Notes: generated by a model not told the origin, from the sequence alone. Shown: positions 1 to 9,844, numbered from the stretch's first letter. The stretch: DNA of 34,449 nucleotides from Methylococcaceae bacterium (GCA_902810705.1 CADDYU010000031.1:1-34449), one strand, 5' to 3'. Numbers and translations: made by a program.

Positions 1-2
1 TT

Positions 3-1838
3 CCGGAAGGCGGATTCCGGATCGATCCTTTCCCCGGCACGGATCTGGAGCGAGTGGGCGGAGATGAACTCCTCTTCGTCGATGGCCGTTCCCGCGATCA
101 GCCGTTCCTGTGCCTGGTCACGGCGCCTGCGACGGAGATCGGTTTCCGCATGACTGGCTACCTGATTGCCGCCGCCAAAAAGACGGAAGAGGCGTCTGAC
201 CCGGATCGGTATTGGACCGGGATGGTCGCCGGCACGCGCATAGTCCCGCCCGCCGGCAGCCGTCTGACCGGGAGCGCGGCGCGGCTTGCCGAGATTCTGC
301 CCTGGTTCGCCCATAACGCGCTGGTCCATTACCTCAGTCCTCGCGGCCTGGAGCAGTATTCCGGCGGCGGCTGGGGCACCCGCGACGTGTGCCAGGGGCC
401 GGTGGAGATGCTCTTGGCGCTGGGCCGCTGCGAACCGCTGCGTGACCTTTTGATCCGGGTGTTCAAGAATCAGAATCCCGACGGCGACTGGCCGCAGTGG
501 TTCATGTTCTTCGACCGGGAGCGGAACATCCGGCCGGGCGATTCCCACGGTGACATTGCGTTCTGGCCCATCCTGGCCCTGGCCCAGTACCTTTGCGGCA
601 CCGAGGACGCCTCGTTGCTGGAGGAACCGGTGCCCTTCTTCCATCCCGAGAGCGAGGCTCGGGCCGAACGGCAGACGGTATGGCAGCACGTGGAGCGGGC
701 CTTTGCAGTGATCTCGGCGCGGACGATTCCGGGCACCCGGCTCGCCGCGTACGGCCACGGCGATTGGAACGACGCCCTGCAGCCGGTGGACCCCGCGCTA
801 CGCGAACGGTTGTGCAGCGCCTGGACCGTCACCCTGCACTATCAGACCCTGACCACCCTCGCGCAAGCCTTGCGCCGTCTGGGTCTGAATGAGCGCGCCG
901 CCGGCTTCGAGGCGCTGGCCGAGGAGGTTCGCGAGGATTTCCAGCGTCTCTTGCTGGTGGACGGCCTCCTCGCCGGTTTCGCTTATTTCGGGGACGGCGG
1001 GAACATCGACTATCTGCTGCACCCGCGGGACCGAACCACGGGTCTCGCCTATAGCCTGCTGCCGATGATCCACGCCGTGACCCACGGCATGCTGACTCCG
1101 ACCCAGGCGGAGACCCACCTCGCCTGTATTCGAAATCATCTCCTGGCGCCCGATGGCGCCCGCCTGTTCGATAGGCCCATGGAATACCGCGGCGGCCTGC
1201 AAAGAATCTTCCAGCGCGCCGAAAGCAGCAGTTTCTTCGGCCGCGAAATCGGCCTCATGTACACCCACGCCCATCTCCGCTACGCCGAAGCGCTGGCCCG
1301 CCACGGCAATGCCGACAGATTTTTCGAAGCCCTGTGCCAGGCCAATCCCATCGGCCTCCGTTCCCTAGTTCCCGCTGCTACCCTGCGCCAGTCCAACTGT
1401 TATTACTCCAGTTCGGATGCCGCGTTTAACGACCGTTACCAGGCCCAGGCCGAATACAGCCGGGTGCTGTGGGGCGAGACTCCCCTAGAGGGCGGCTGGC
1501 GGGTCTATTCCAGCGGCGCCGGCATTGGCCTGGGTCTGATTCTGCGGTGCTTCCTGGGGCTGCGCCGGGAAAAGAATCTGTTGGTGGTCGATCCCGTGAT
1601 GCCGAAGCGCCTGGATGGGTTGCAGGCCGAGACGCGACTCCTGGGCCGGCCGGTCGAGTTGACCTATCGCATCGACGGTTCCGGGGCCGGCCCAACCGTG
1701 GTGAATCTCAACGGCGCCGAGCTTCCCTTTACCCGCGGCGCCAATCCTTATCGACTGGGTGCCGCCGAGGTGCCCATGCCGGCGGTTTTGGAAAGATTGG
1801 TCGACGGGAGCAACCGGTTGGTGGTGCGGGTCGGTTGA
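3..1838 (+). CDS. GH94-family glycoside phosphorylase/hydrolase (5' end outside window)
   Basis: The reading frame is open to the left edge, so the gene starts outside the window; the GTG at 54 is only the first internal start-like codon. The protein matches the GH94 catalytic (alpha/alpha)6 barrel of cellobiose-phosphorylase and cyclic-glucan-synthase C-terminal domains. Visible motifs are GGGWGTRD, NPDGDWPQWF, DSHGDIAFWP and HGDWNDAL, where the Asp of GDWND (about residue 237 from the GTG at 54) sits at the position of the general acid of this family. A downstream region with SSSFFGREIG is also typical. The visible 612 codons cover most of a catalytic domain, but the N-terminal sugar-binding part is missing, so a stand-alone phosphorylase cannot be separated from the end of a larger glucan synthase. 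No signal peptide can be judged. Family is confident; substrate is unknown. Confidence 0.85.
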   Translation, partial: PEGGFRIDPFPGTDLERVGGDELLFVDGRSRDQPFLCLVTAPATEIGFRMTGYLIAAAKKTEEASDPDRYWTGMVAGTRIVPPAGSRLTGSAARLAEILPWFAHNALVHYLSPRGLEQYSGGGWGTRDVCQGPVEMLLALGRCEPLRDLLIRVFKNQNPDGDWPQWFMFFDRERNIRPGDSHGDIAFWPILALAQYLCGTEDASLLEEPVPFFHPESEARAERQTVWQHVERAFAVISARTIPGTRLAAYGHGDWNDALQPVDPALRERLCSAWTVTLHYQTLTTLAQALRRLGLNERAAGFEALAEEVREDFQRLLLVDGLLAGFAYFGDGGNIDYLLHPRDRTTGLAYSLLPMIHAVTHGMLTPTQAETHLACIRNHLLAPDGARLFDRPMEYRGGLQRIFQRAESSSFFGREIGLMYTHAHLRYAEALARHGNADRFFEALCQANPIGLRSLVPAATLRQSNCYYSSSDAAFNDRYQAQAEYSRVLWGETPLEGGWRVYSSGAGIGLGLILRCFLGLRREKNLLVVDPVMPKRLDGLQAETRLLGRPVELTYRIDGSGAGPTVVNLNGAELPFTRGANPYRLGAAEVPMPAVLERLVDGSNRLVVRVG

Positions 1839-1844
1839 ATTTCG

Positions 1845-2012
1845 TAGGGTGGGTTAGACGAGCATGGCCTGAGCGATCCGGTTACGGAAGCTGCCCGCGC
1901 GTCGTAACCCACCGCCGGAATCGCGGCGTTAATAAGCGCTATGGTGGGTCACGGCGCTCGGAAGGAGGGTGGCCGACGGAAAGGTTTTCATGTGCGCGCC
2001 TAACCCACCCTA
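1845..2012. repeat. Composite inverted-repeat intergenic element (REP/MITE-like)
   Basis: A 13-bp sequence, TAGGGTGGGTTAG, at 1845-1857 recurs as an exact inverted copy, CTAACCCACCCTA, at 2000-2012. Two shorter internal arms lie between them: TAACCCACC at 1905-1913 and GGTGGGTCA at 1943-1951. The element therefore reads as two hairpin-like units arranged head to head, filling the gap between the GH94 gene and the convergent channel gene. Short palindromic elements with a GGGTGGGTTA core are common between genes in gammaproteobacteria. It could fold in RNA from either strand and might serve both convergent genes as a transcript 3' end; that role is inference. Confidence 0.7.
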
Positions 2013-2033
2013 TGCCTGAGGCCTAAGACGGGC

Positions 2034-2702
2034 CTAGTCGCCGCTCTCGCGCAACTCCGCGGTGTAAGCGCCCACCAGCCGGCCGATGAGCACCGCCAGG
2101 TACAATTGCCCGATGATGGCCTCCACGATGGCCAGGGCGCGCGCGGGCTTGGTGGCGGCGACGATGTCGCCGTAGCCGAGAGTGGTGAGCGTGACGAAGC
2201 TGTAGTAGACGAAGTCCCACAGATCGTAGCCTAAGGGCTCGGACGCCTTGAACGACCCCGGACGCAGGTTTTCCAGGGAATAGCAGGACTCGGCGAAGAT
2301 CATCCCGAGCAAGAGATAAGCGCAACTCGCCGCGAAAATCACGTCCATCGTCACTTTTCGCTCCGCCCGGATATAGGCCCCGATGTTGAGCACGATATGG
2401 ACGAAGAACAGGGCGGTCAATCCGCCGGACAGCGCATCGAGGGCAGGCGACTCGACGAAGTGCTGGGCAATTCTGGCGGTGAATGCCAGGGCGGTGAGTC
2501 CCAGGGCGATGCGATATGGATATTGCCCGCCCCGCGCCGCGTACAGCCCGGAGATGAAGATGCCGACGAAGAATAGTTCGCTCAGCAGGCGGACTCCGGC
2601 CAAGCCTTCCAGAAACGGCCGGATCAGGATCATCAACTGGATCGCCAGCATCAGAAATCCGAAACGGTAGGGGAATCGTGAAAGAGCCATCCGTTTTCTC
2701 AT
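2034..2702 (-). CDS. Potassium-channel-like membrane protein (Ion_trans_2 type)
   Basis: This is a 222-residue integral membrane protein. The pore signature is TLTTLGYGD with the selectivity-filter GYG at about residues 176-178, preceded by a pore helix (DFVYYSFV) and followed by a final hydrophobic helix (about 190-212), the layout of the bacterial two-helix pore module. Several further hydrophobic segments precede it (about 12-28, 38-55, 65-82, 92-110, 118-140), so it is probably a six-helix protein. There is no RCK or cyclic-nucleotide domain, so gating cannot be read. The ATG at 2702 has no clear ribosome-binding site, and the ATG at residue 5 is equally possible. It is convergent with the GH94 gene. 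Cation-channel identity is confident; strict K+ selectivity is inferred from the filter. Confidence 0.85.
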   Translation of the reverse strand: MRKRMALSRFPYRFGFLMLAIQLMILIRPFLEGLAGVRLLSELFFVGIFISGLYAARGGQYPYRIALGLTALAFTARIAQHFVESPALDALSGGLTALFFVHIVLNIGAYIRAERKVTMDVIFAASCAYLLLGMIFAESCYSLENLRPGSFKASEPLGYDLWDFVYYSFVTLTTLGYGDIVAATKPARALAIVEAIIGQLYLAVLIGRLVGAYTAELRESGD

Positions 2703-2845
2703 GGGTTGCCGATCGACCGGGTAAAAGAACCGTTTTTTGGATCCAGGGGCTATCGGTGAGTTATTTCACCACAACTTATTGAAAACCGGCCCGGTGCGTC
2801 GCCGGTTGTCGGGCAAAGCACCGTCGGGACCCGCTTCGGAGAAGG

Positions 2846-4057
2846 ATGAATGACGATATGAAAAGGAACGATTCACGGGGGATTTCCGCTCGGCGCGGCA
2901 CCGGATCGACACGATATGCCATCAAGGTCGTGGGGCTTGCCGCCGCGTTGCTGGCCGGCGGTTGCGATAGATCCGAGCAGAATCAGGCGGCCCCTCCGCC
3001 GTCCATCGTGGAAGTCACGGCGGTGGTTCAAAAAGACGTGCCGATCCGCCAGGAATGGGTGGGCACCCTCGACGGCATGGTGAACGCGCAGATCCTCGCC
3101 CAGGTGACGGGCTATCTCATCAAACAAAACTACCAGGAAGGCCAGCCGGTCAGGAAAGGCCAGTTGCTGTACGAGATCGATCCCCGACCCTTTCAGGCCG
3201 CCCTGGACCAGGCCAGGGCCCACCTGGCGCGCCAGCAAGCCGTGCTGAAAACCGCCCAGCTGGACCTGGACCGCATATAAAGGCTGCTGCCCCAGAACGC
3301 CGTCAGCGTCCGTGACCGCGACAATGCCGTCGGCCGCGAAGCTTCCGCGGAGGCCGAGGTGCTCGCGGCCAGGGCCGCCGTGGAAAAGGCCCAGCTCGAC
3401 CTCGGCTTCACCCGGATCACCTCGCCCATCGATGGCATCGCGGGGCTTTCTAAGGCGCAATTGGGCAACCTGGTCGGTCCCGGCAGTGCCAACGCAGAGC
3501 TGACCACGGTGTCGCAGGTCGACCCGATCAAGGCTTATATCCCTCTAAGCGAGCAAGAGTACCTTAAGTTAGCACGAGCTAGGCAAAATGGCGCTGAACG
3601 CCAGGAAGGGCCACCTCTGGAACTGATCCTGGCTGACGGCTCGTCCTATCCCCATCCGGGCCGGCTTTTCTTCGCCGACCGGCAGGTGGATGTCAAGACC
3701 GACACCATCCAGGTCGCCGTCCTCTTCCCTAATCCTGGCGATCTCCTGCGCCCCGGTCAATACGCCAGGGTCCGGGCCGTGGTCCGGCACAAGGAGAAGG
3801 CGCTGCTAGTGCCGCAGCGGGCGGTCGGCGAAATGCAGGGTAAACAGCAGGTGGCGGTCGTGAACCCCGACGACACCGTCACCATCCGCACGGTGAAACC
3901 CGGCGAGACCCTGGATTCGCTCTGGGTGATCGACGAGGGGCTGAATCCCGGCGAGCGGGTCATCGTCGGAGGGCTCCAGAAGGTGCGCGAAGGCGTGAAG
4001 GTCACGCCCAAGCCCTACGAGGAATCCCCGCGGGCCGCGCCCGCCGCAGCGAGGTAG
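2846..4057 (+). pseudogene. RND efflux membrane-fusion lipoprotein, interrupted by an in-frame TAA
   Basis: This is the periplasmic adaptor (MFP, AcrA/MexE type) of the tripartite pump encoded with the next two genes. It begins with a lipoprotein signal (lipobox LAGGC, acylated Cys40). The biotinyl-lipoyl half-motif and hairpin start follow (GQLLYEIDPRPFQAALDQA), and after the break come the second lipoyl half (FTRITSPIDGIAGLSKAQLG), a beta-barrel and a membrane-proximal domain ending with LNPGERVIVGGLQKVREG. The full frame is 403 codons, but codon 145 (3278-3280) is TAA, in the helical hairpin. The frame is otherwise open on both sides, so one substitution explains the break. A GTG at 3359 could restart only a fragment lacking the signal. 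GGAGAAGG at 2838-2845 is the ribosome-binding site. Unless the stop is read through or is a sequence error, the pump has no complete adaptor from this locus. Confidence 0.85.
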
Positions 4058-4062
4058 CCGGC

Positions 4063-7000
4063 ATGGCCAAGTTCTTCATCAACCGGCCTATCGTAGCCAT
4101 CGTGATCGCCATCCTCATGGTCATGATCGGCCTGGTGTCCATGGCGGGCCTGCCCACCGCCCAGTTTCCGGACATCGCCCCGCCGGAAATCCAGGTCCAG
4201 ACCACCTACACCGGCGCGGACGCCATCACGGTGGAGCAGTCGGTCGCCACGCCCATCGAGCAGCAGATGTCGGGCGTCGACAACCTGAACTACATGTATT
4301 CCATCAACGCCAACAACGGGCAGATGACGCTCAGAACCAACTTCGACCTGAAAACCGATCCCAACACCGACCAGATTCTTGCCCAGATGCGCGAATCCCA
4401 GGCGGAATCGCAACTGCCCTCCGATGTGCGCGACTACGGGGTCACCGTGAAGAAATCCACGGCCTCGCCCTTGATCATGTTCGCTCTCTATTCGCCCAAG
4501 GGCAGCTACGACAACGTCTTCCTCGCCAACTATGCCTACATCAACATCAACGACCAGATGACCCGGGTGCCGGGGATTGCCAGCGTCTCGGTGTTCGGCG
4601 CCGGCCAGTACGTCATGCGCATCTGGGTCAAGCCGGACCAGTTGGCCAAGCTCAACATCACCATCCCCGAGATCGTCAACGCCATCAAGACCCAGAACAC
4701 CGTGAACCCCGCCGGCAAGATCGGCGGCGAACCGGTGCCGCCGGGGCAGGAGTTCACCTACGCCGTCCGCGCCCAGGGCCGCCTGCAAACCGAGGAGGAG
4801 TTCGGCAATATCGTGCTGCGCGCCGATCCCAGCGGGTCCATGGTGAGGATCAGGGATGTGGGCCGCATCGAGCTGGGTGCCCAGAACTACGACATGATCG
4901 GCCGCCTCAACGGCAAGCCCGCCGCCCTGGTCGCCCTCTACCAGCTGCCCGGCTCCAACGCCATCGAGGCGGCCGACGGCGCCAAGAAAATGATGGAGGA
5001 GCTCAAGACCCGCTTCCCCGAGGATCTCGATTACGTGATCGCCCTCGACACCACCCTGGCCGTCACCGAAGGCATCAAGGAAATCGTCCACACCCTGTTC
5101 GAGGCCATGGTGCTGGTCATCCTGGTGGTGTTCCTGTTCCTCCAGGGCTGGCGGCCCACCCTGATTCCGCTGCTGGCGGTGCCGGTATCGCTGATCGGGA
5201 CCTTCATGCTGTTCCCGATGCTCGGGTTCTCGATCAACACCCTGTCCCTGTTCGGCCTGGTGCTGGCCATAGGCCTCGTGGTGGACGACCCCATCGTCGT
5301 CGTCGAGGCGGTGGAGCATCACATCGAGAAGAGCCTTTCGCCCAAGGAAGCCACGCTGAAAACAATGCAGGAAGTCACGGGGCCCATCATCGGCACCTCG
5401 CTCGCGCTGATCGCGGTGTTCATGCCGACGGTGTTCATTCCCGGCATCACCGGCAGGCTGTATCAGCAATTCGCGGTCACGATCGGCGTGTCGGTGATGA
5501 TCTCCACCTTCAATTCGCTGTCCTTAAGCCCCGCCCTGTCGGCCCTGCTACTGAAACCCAGGAAGCGCGGCCGGGGTCCGGTGCAGAAATTCTACGACGG
5601 CTTCAACCGCCTATTCGGTCGGGCCAACGAAGGTTATGTGGGGTTTTGCGATGTCCTGATCCGCAAGAGCCTCATCAGCCTGATCTTTCTCGTGGGGCTT
5701 ACCGTAGTGGCGGGCGGGCTCGGCAAAAGCCTGCCCATGGGGTTCCTGCCCGACGAGGACCAGGGCTATTTCTATGCCGGCATCCAGCTTCCCAACGCGG
5801 CTTCGCTGCAACGCACCGACGAAATCACTGGGAAAGTCGAGGACATTCTCAAGAACACGCCGGGGGTGGTGTACTACTCCTCGGTCATCGGCTACAACAT
5901 GCTCAGCCAGGCGAACACCACCTACAACACTTTCTTCTTCATCTCCCTCAAGGACTGGTCGGAGCGTACTCGGCCCGAAGAGCAATACCCGGCGATCCGG
6001 GCGCACCTCAACCAGGAACTGGCCAAGCTTCCCGACGCCATCGGCGTCGCGTTCTCGCCGCCGGCCATTCCCGGGGTGGGCACCTCGGGCGGCGTCACCA
6101 TGATCCTGGAAGACCGGGCGGGCCGGGACATCCTCTTCCTCGCCGGGAATGTCGAGAAATTCCTGGAAGCCGCGCGCCAACGGCCGGAAATCGCCAGCCT
6201 ATTCACCACGATGCTGCCGGCGGTGCCTCAGATGTACGTGGACGTGGACCGGGACAAGGTACTCAAGCAGGGGGTCAAGCTGTCCGATGTCTATCAGACC
6301 CTGCAAGCTTATATGGGCTCGGGTTTCGTCAATTACTTCAACCGCTTCGGCCGGCAGTGGCAGGTTTACGTGCAGGCCGAGGGCGAGTATCGCGCCAGTG
6401 CCGGACCCTTGGGCCAGTTCTACGTGCGGAACGGCGATGGCGACACGGTGCCCTTGTCCACCTTGACCCAGGTGCGCAACACTGAAGGCCCCGAATTCAC
6501 CATGCGCTACAACCTGTTCCGCAGCGCGCAGATCAACGCGACGCCCAGCCCCGGCTACAGTTCGACCCAGGCGATGCTGGCCCTGGAAGAGGTGTTCGCG
6601 GAAACCAGCCCTAAGGAAATGGGCTACGACTATCTCGGCATGAGCTTTCAGGAGAAAAAGGCCCAGGAAGGCGTCTCGATAACCACGGTCTTCACCTTCG
6701 CCCTGTTCTGCGTGTTCCTGATCCTGGCCGCGCTGTACGAGAGCTGGAGCCTGCCCTTCAGCGTGCTGCTGGGCACCCCCATCGCCGTGTTCGGCGCCTT
6801 CGCCGGGCTCATGATCGGCCGTTATGAAATCGACCTCTACGCCCAGATCGGCCTGGTCATGCTCATAGGCCTCGCGGCCAAAAATGCCATCCTTATCGTC
6901 GAGTTCGCCAAGATGGGGGTCGAGCAGGGCAAGTCGATCATCGACGCTTCCCTCGAAGCCGCCCGTCTGCGCCTTCGGCCCATCCTCATGACCGCGCTGT

Positions 7001-7230
7001 CCTTCATCCTCGGCTGCGTCCCGTTGGCCATCGCCAGCGGCGCCGGCGCCTTGTCGCGGCGGGTGATGGGATTCGCGGTCATCGGCGGCATGGCGGCCGC
7101 GACCACCATCGCGATCTTCCTGATCCCGGTGACTTTCTACGTGGTGGAGAAGCTGGCCCACCGAAAGCCTCCCGTCAAACCGGCTGAACCGATCGAACCA
7201 GCGGTGCAAGTGGGGAAAGAGCATGCGTAA
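4063..7230 (+). CDS. HAE1-family RND multidrug efflux permease
   Basis: This 1055-residue inner-membrane proton antiporter forms the trimeric pump of the tripartite efflux system. It starts MAKFFINRPIVAIV and has the twelve-helix RND layout with two large periplasmic loops. The proton-relay residues align by number with AcrB: Asp408-Asp409 (in GLVVDDPIVVVEAVE), Lys940 (AAKNAILIVEFAK) and Thr977 (ILMTALSF). The permease looks functional and full length. It starts 5 bases after the end of the adaptor frame and overlaps the outer-membrane gene by 8 bases, so the three genes are one transcript. Sequence character is nearer the MexF/BpeF-like branch than AcrB, an impression rather than a tree. Substrates cannot be read from sequence, and no regulator gene is adjacent. 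Confidence 0.95.
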   Translation: MAKFFINRPIVAIVIAILMVMIGLVSMAGLPTAQFPDIAPPEIQVQTTYTGADAITVEQSVATPIEQQMSGVDNLNYMYSINANNGQMTLRTNFDLKTDPNTDQILAQMRESQAESQLPSDVRDYGVTVKKSTASPLIMFALYSPKGSYDNVFLANYAYININDQMTRVPGIASVSVFGAGQYVMRIWVKPDQLAKLNITIPEIVNAIKTQNTVNPAGKIGGEPVPPGQEFTYAVRAQGRLQTEEEFGNIVLRADPSGSMVRIRDVGRIELGAQNYDMIGRLNGKPAALVALYQLPGSNAIEAADGAKKMMEELKTRFPEDLDYVIALDTTLAVTEGIKEIVHTLFEAMVLVILVVFLFLQGWRPTLIPLLAVPVSLIGTFMLFPMLGFSINTLSLFGLVLAIGLVVDDPIVVVEAVEHHIEKSLSPKEATLKTMQEVTGPIIGTSLALIAVFMPTVFIPGITGRLYQQFAVTIGVSVMISTFNSLSLSPALSALLLKPRKRGRGPVQKFYDGFNRLFGRANEGYVGFCDVLIRKSLISLIFLVGLTVVAGGLGKSLPMGFLPDEDQGYFYAGIQLPNAASLQRTDEITGKVEDILKNTPGVVYYSSVIGYNMLSQANTTYNTFFFISLKDWSERTRPEEQYPAIRAHLNQELAKLPDAIGVAFSPPAIPGVGTSGGVTMILEDRAGRDILFLAGNVEKFLEAARQRPEIASLFTTMLPAVPQMYVDVDRDKVLKQGVKLSDVYQTLQAYMGSGFVNYFNRFGRQWQVYVQAEGEYRASAGPLGQFYVRNGDGDTVPLSTLTQVRNTEGPEFTMRYNLFRSAQINATPSPGYSSTQAMLALEEVFAETSPKEMGYDYLGMSFQEKKAQEGVSITTVFTFALFCVFLILAALYESWSLPFSVLLGTPIAVFGAFAGLMIGRYEIDLYAQIGLVMLIGLAAKNAILIVEFAKMGVEQGKSIIDASLEAARLRLRPILMTALSFILGCVPLAIASGAGALSRRVMGFAVIGGMAAATTIAIFLIPVTFYVVEKLAHRKPPVKPAEPIEPAVQVGKEHA

Positions 7231-8671
7231 GGTGCACCTCGCCGCACTTTCCCTAACCCTCACCGGCTGCTTCAAAGTCGGCCCCGATTACCAAAAACCC
7301 TGGATCGACACCCCCAAGCAATGGCGTTTCGCCAGCCAGGAAGCCCGCGACACCACCAATCTGAAATGGTGGGAGCAATTGGGCGATCCGGTGCTGAACC
7401 GACTCATGGACCGGGCCTTCCGGGGCAACCTGGACCTCACGATCGCCGTTGCGCGGGTGGAAGAATTCATGGGGATCTACGGCTCAACCCGCTCCAATCT
7501 GTTTCCCCAGTTTTCCGGCGCCGCCGATTATTCGCGCCGCAAGAACAGCGACCAGGTTCGCGCTTTTCCGGGGGCCGGGAGCCCGACCAACAGGTCGTTC
7601 GACTTCGCCCGGCTGGGCGTTGCAATGGATTGGGAGCTCGATGTCTGGGGCGTGCTGCGCCGCGCCAACGAATCCGCGTGGGCGGACATGCTCGGCCAGG
7701 AATGGGTCAAGCGGGCGGTCCTGCTCACCCTCGCCAGCGACATCGCCCAAACCTATGTCCAGTTACGCACCTTGGACAAGAACCTGGAAATCACCCGGGC
7801 CATAGTGGCGACCCTGGCTGATCGGCTGCGCATCGACCAGGCCCGGTTCCGGGAAGGCTACGGCTCGGAGCTGGAAGTCAGCCAGATCGAATCGGAATAC
7901 CAGCGCCGGCTCGCCCTGATCCCCGACATCGAACAATCCATTGCCCAGACCGAGCACGCGCTCAGGGTGCTGCTGGGCGAGAACCCCGGCCCCATCGTGC
8001 GCGGACGCGGTCTCGACGAACTCGCGCTGCCGCCGGTGCCCGCCGGCCTGCCTTCGGATTTGCTGATCCGGCGTCCCGACATCCAGCAGGCCGAACAGCA
8101 GCTGATTTCCGCCAATGCCCGGATCGGCGTGGCCCGCGGCCAGTACTTTCCGAAGATCGCCCTCACCGGCGACGTGGGGCAGCTCAGCACCCAGATGGCG
8201 ACGCTGTTCACGCCGGGCGCCAATTTCTGGAGCATCGGAGCGAGCCTGCTGACGCCGATCTTCACCGCCGGCCGGATCGCGGGCCAGGTCCAGGCCGCCG
8301 AGGCGGTGCAGCGGGAAGCGCTGGCCAATTACCGGCGTGCCATCATCTCGACTTTTCGCGATTTCGAGGATGCATTGGTGGCTACCCGGAAAACCCAGGA
8401 GCAAAAGGAGAAGCAGGCCGCGCGGGTCGGCGCCGTGGACAATTATTACCGCCTCTCCCGGCTGCGCTACGACGAGGGACTGGTGGATTTCATCACGGTA
8501 TTGGATGCCTTGCGGCAGCTGTACGAAGCGCAGATCGACCTGCTTCAGGCTCAGAGCTCGACCTTCACTGCGTCGATCCAGCTTTACCGCGCCATGGGCG
8601 GCGGCTGGATCGTGGCGGCGGAACAGGCAGCCCAGATCCCAGCACCGCCCGAACCCGGGGTTTTTCCATAA
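7223..8671 (+). CDS. NodT/OprM-family outer-membrane efflux lipoprotein
   Basis: This is the outer-membrane channel of the RND pump, 482 residues. The N-terminus is a short lipoprotein signal with lipobox LTGC (acylated Cys16), followed by the family hallmark VGPDYQKP. Two OEP repeats follow; the second begins near RRPDIQQAEQQLISANARIGVARGQ-type sequence and ends in LRYDEGLVDFITVLDA, both typical of NodT-class proteins. The start ATG overlaps the last 8 bases of the permease gene and has GGGGAAAGAG as a ribosome-binding site, indicating coupling. The length is normal and there are no breaks. It should trimerise and dock with the permease through the adaptor, whose gene is interrupted upstream. 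Confidence 0.93.
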   Translation: MRKVHLAALSLTLTGCFKVGPDYQKPWIDTPKQWRFASQEARDTTNLKWWEQLGDPVLNRLMDRAFRGNLDLTIAVARVEEFMGIYGSTRSNLFPQFSGAADYSRRKNSDQVRAFPGAGSPTNRSFDFARLGVAMDWELDVWGVLRRANESAWADMLGQEWVKRAVLLTLASDIAQTYVQLRTLDKNLEITRAIVATLADRLRIDQARFREGYGSELEVSQIESEYQRRLALIPDIEQSIAQTEHALRVLLGENPGPIVRGRGLDELALPPVPAGLPSDLLIRRPDIQQAEQQLISANARIGVARGQYFPKIALTGDVGQLSTQMATLFTPGANFWSIGASLLTPIFTAGRIAGQVQAAEAVQREALANYRRAIISTFRDFEDALVATRKTQEQKEKQAARVGAVDNYYRLSRLRYDEGLVDFITVLDALRQLYEAQIDLLQAQSSTFTASIQLYRAMGGGWIVAAEQAAQIPAPPEPGVFP

Positions 8672-8734
8672 CCGGGGACGCGGCCAAGCCAACCGGCATT
8701 CTTCAATCCCAAAAATCAGCAGAGGAACCCGCGT

Positions 8735-9844
8735 ATGACGCCCACCTTTTCTGGTTACGGCAGTCTGGTGGAAAAAGCCGTAATTCTGCTCCTGGTCGGC
8801 GCGCTGGGTTACGCCAGCTTCAAAGTCGTCGGTCCCTTCATCACCCCATTCATCTGGGCCGTCATCATCGCCTTGTCGACCTGGCCTTATTACCTGAAAG
8901 TGGCGGTCTGGTTCAAGGGACGGCGGGGAGTGGCGGCTACGGTGCTGACGTGCGGAATGCTGCTGGGTTTCGTGCTCCCGGTCATCTATGCGTTCAAATC
9001 CGTGGTCGATCAGCTCCCGTCCCTCAACCGCGTGACTGCCGAGCTTTCGGCGCTTCATCCCGCGGAACCGCCCGCTTGGGCCGCCCAGGTTCCGCTGGCC
9101 GGTGAAAAGCTGGAGGCGGCTTGGCGCGCGGGCAAGCTGAGTTTCATGCTCGATCGCGAAAAACTCCGGCCGGCGCTGATGAAGGGCGCGGGCTGGCTGT
9201 TTCAGCAGGGCGCGGGCCTGGTTCTGGCCACCGTACAGGTCATCCTGGCCGTATTGATGGCGGGACTGCTCTACGCCAAGGGGGAAAAGGCGGAGGCCGT
9301 GGCCGAGCGGTTTGTCCTGCGCCTCGGGGGGCCGAGTGCCTTGCGTGCCCTGCATGTTGCCGGGCTCACCATTCGCGCCGTATCGCTTGGAGTGATCGGT
9401 ACGGCCTTGATTCAAGGCATTCTGGCGGGCATTGGCTTTATCCTGGCGGGAGTTCCCGCGCCGGCCATTCTTGGCCTGCTCAGCTTCCTGTGCGCCATGC
9501 TCCAAATCGGCACCGCGTTGGTCTGGATTCCCACAGTCGTCTGGCTGTTTCATGAGGGCCAGGACGGGTGGGCTGTGTTCACTCTGGTGTGGAGCCTCTT
9601 CATCAACATCATGGACAACTTCGTCAAACCCTATTTGATCGGCAAGACCAGTCCACTGCCCTTCCTGCTCATTTTCGTGGGCGTCATCGGCGGCCTCCTG
9701 GCCTGGGGATTTGTGGGCATTTTCCTTGGGACGACACTGCTGGCCGCGGCCTACACCCTGTTCTTCGAGTGGCTGGAACGCCGCGAAACGGATGCCGGAG
9801 AAACCCCCGGAATGAATCCGGCGGGTCCGATGCTAGGAAAGTAA
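8735..9844 (+). CDS. AI-2E/PerM-family transporter (YdiK-like)
   Basis: This 369-residue polytopic protein belongs to the AI-2E transporter (UPF0118/PerM) family. It has an N-terminal pair of hydrophobic segments (FITPFIWAVIIALSTWPYY is characteristic), a soluble amphipathic stretch around residues 80-150, and a C-terminal helical bundle with the family-typical NIMDNFVKPYLIGK and LLIFVGVIGGLLAWGFVGIF. An AGAGGAAC ribosome-binding site precedes the ATG. It lies 63 bases after the efflux operon on the same strand and may be cotranscribed. Some members were linked to autoinducer-2 export and others to ion exchange, so the substrate is open. Confidence 0.9.
   Translation: MTPTFSGYGSLVEKAVILLLVGALGYASFKVVGPFITPFIWAVIIALSTWPYYLKVAVWFKGRRGVAATVLTCGMLLGFVLPVIYAFKSVVDQLPSLNRVTAELSALHPAEPPAWAAQVPLAGEKLEAAWRAGKLSFMLDREKLRPALMKGAGWLFQQGAGLVLATVQVILAVLMAGLLYAKGEKAEAVAERFVLRLGGPSALRALHVAGLTIRAVSLGVIGTALIQGILAGIGFILAGVPAPAILGLLSFLCAMLQIGTALVWIPTVVWLFHEGQDGWAVFTLVWSLFINIMDNFVKPYLIGKTSPLPFLLIFVGVIGGLLAWGFVGIFLGTTLLAAAYTLFFEWLERRETDAGETPGMNPAGPMLGK

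Noticed and set aside
4015..9553. Long minus-strand open frames (484, 358 and 596 codons) opposite the efflux genes.
   Set aside because: They are antisense shadows in GC-rich DNA, rich in His, Gln, Gly and Asp, with no family motifs; the plus-strand genes are certain.
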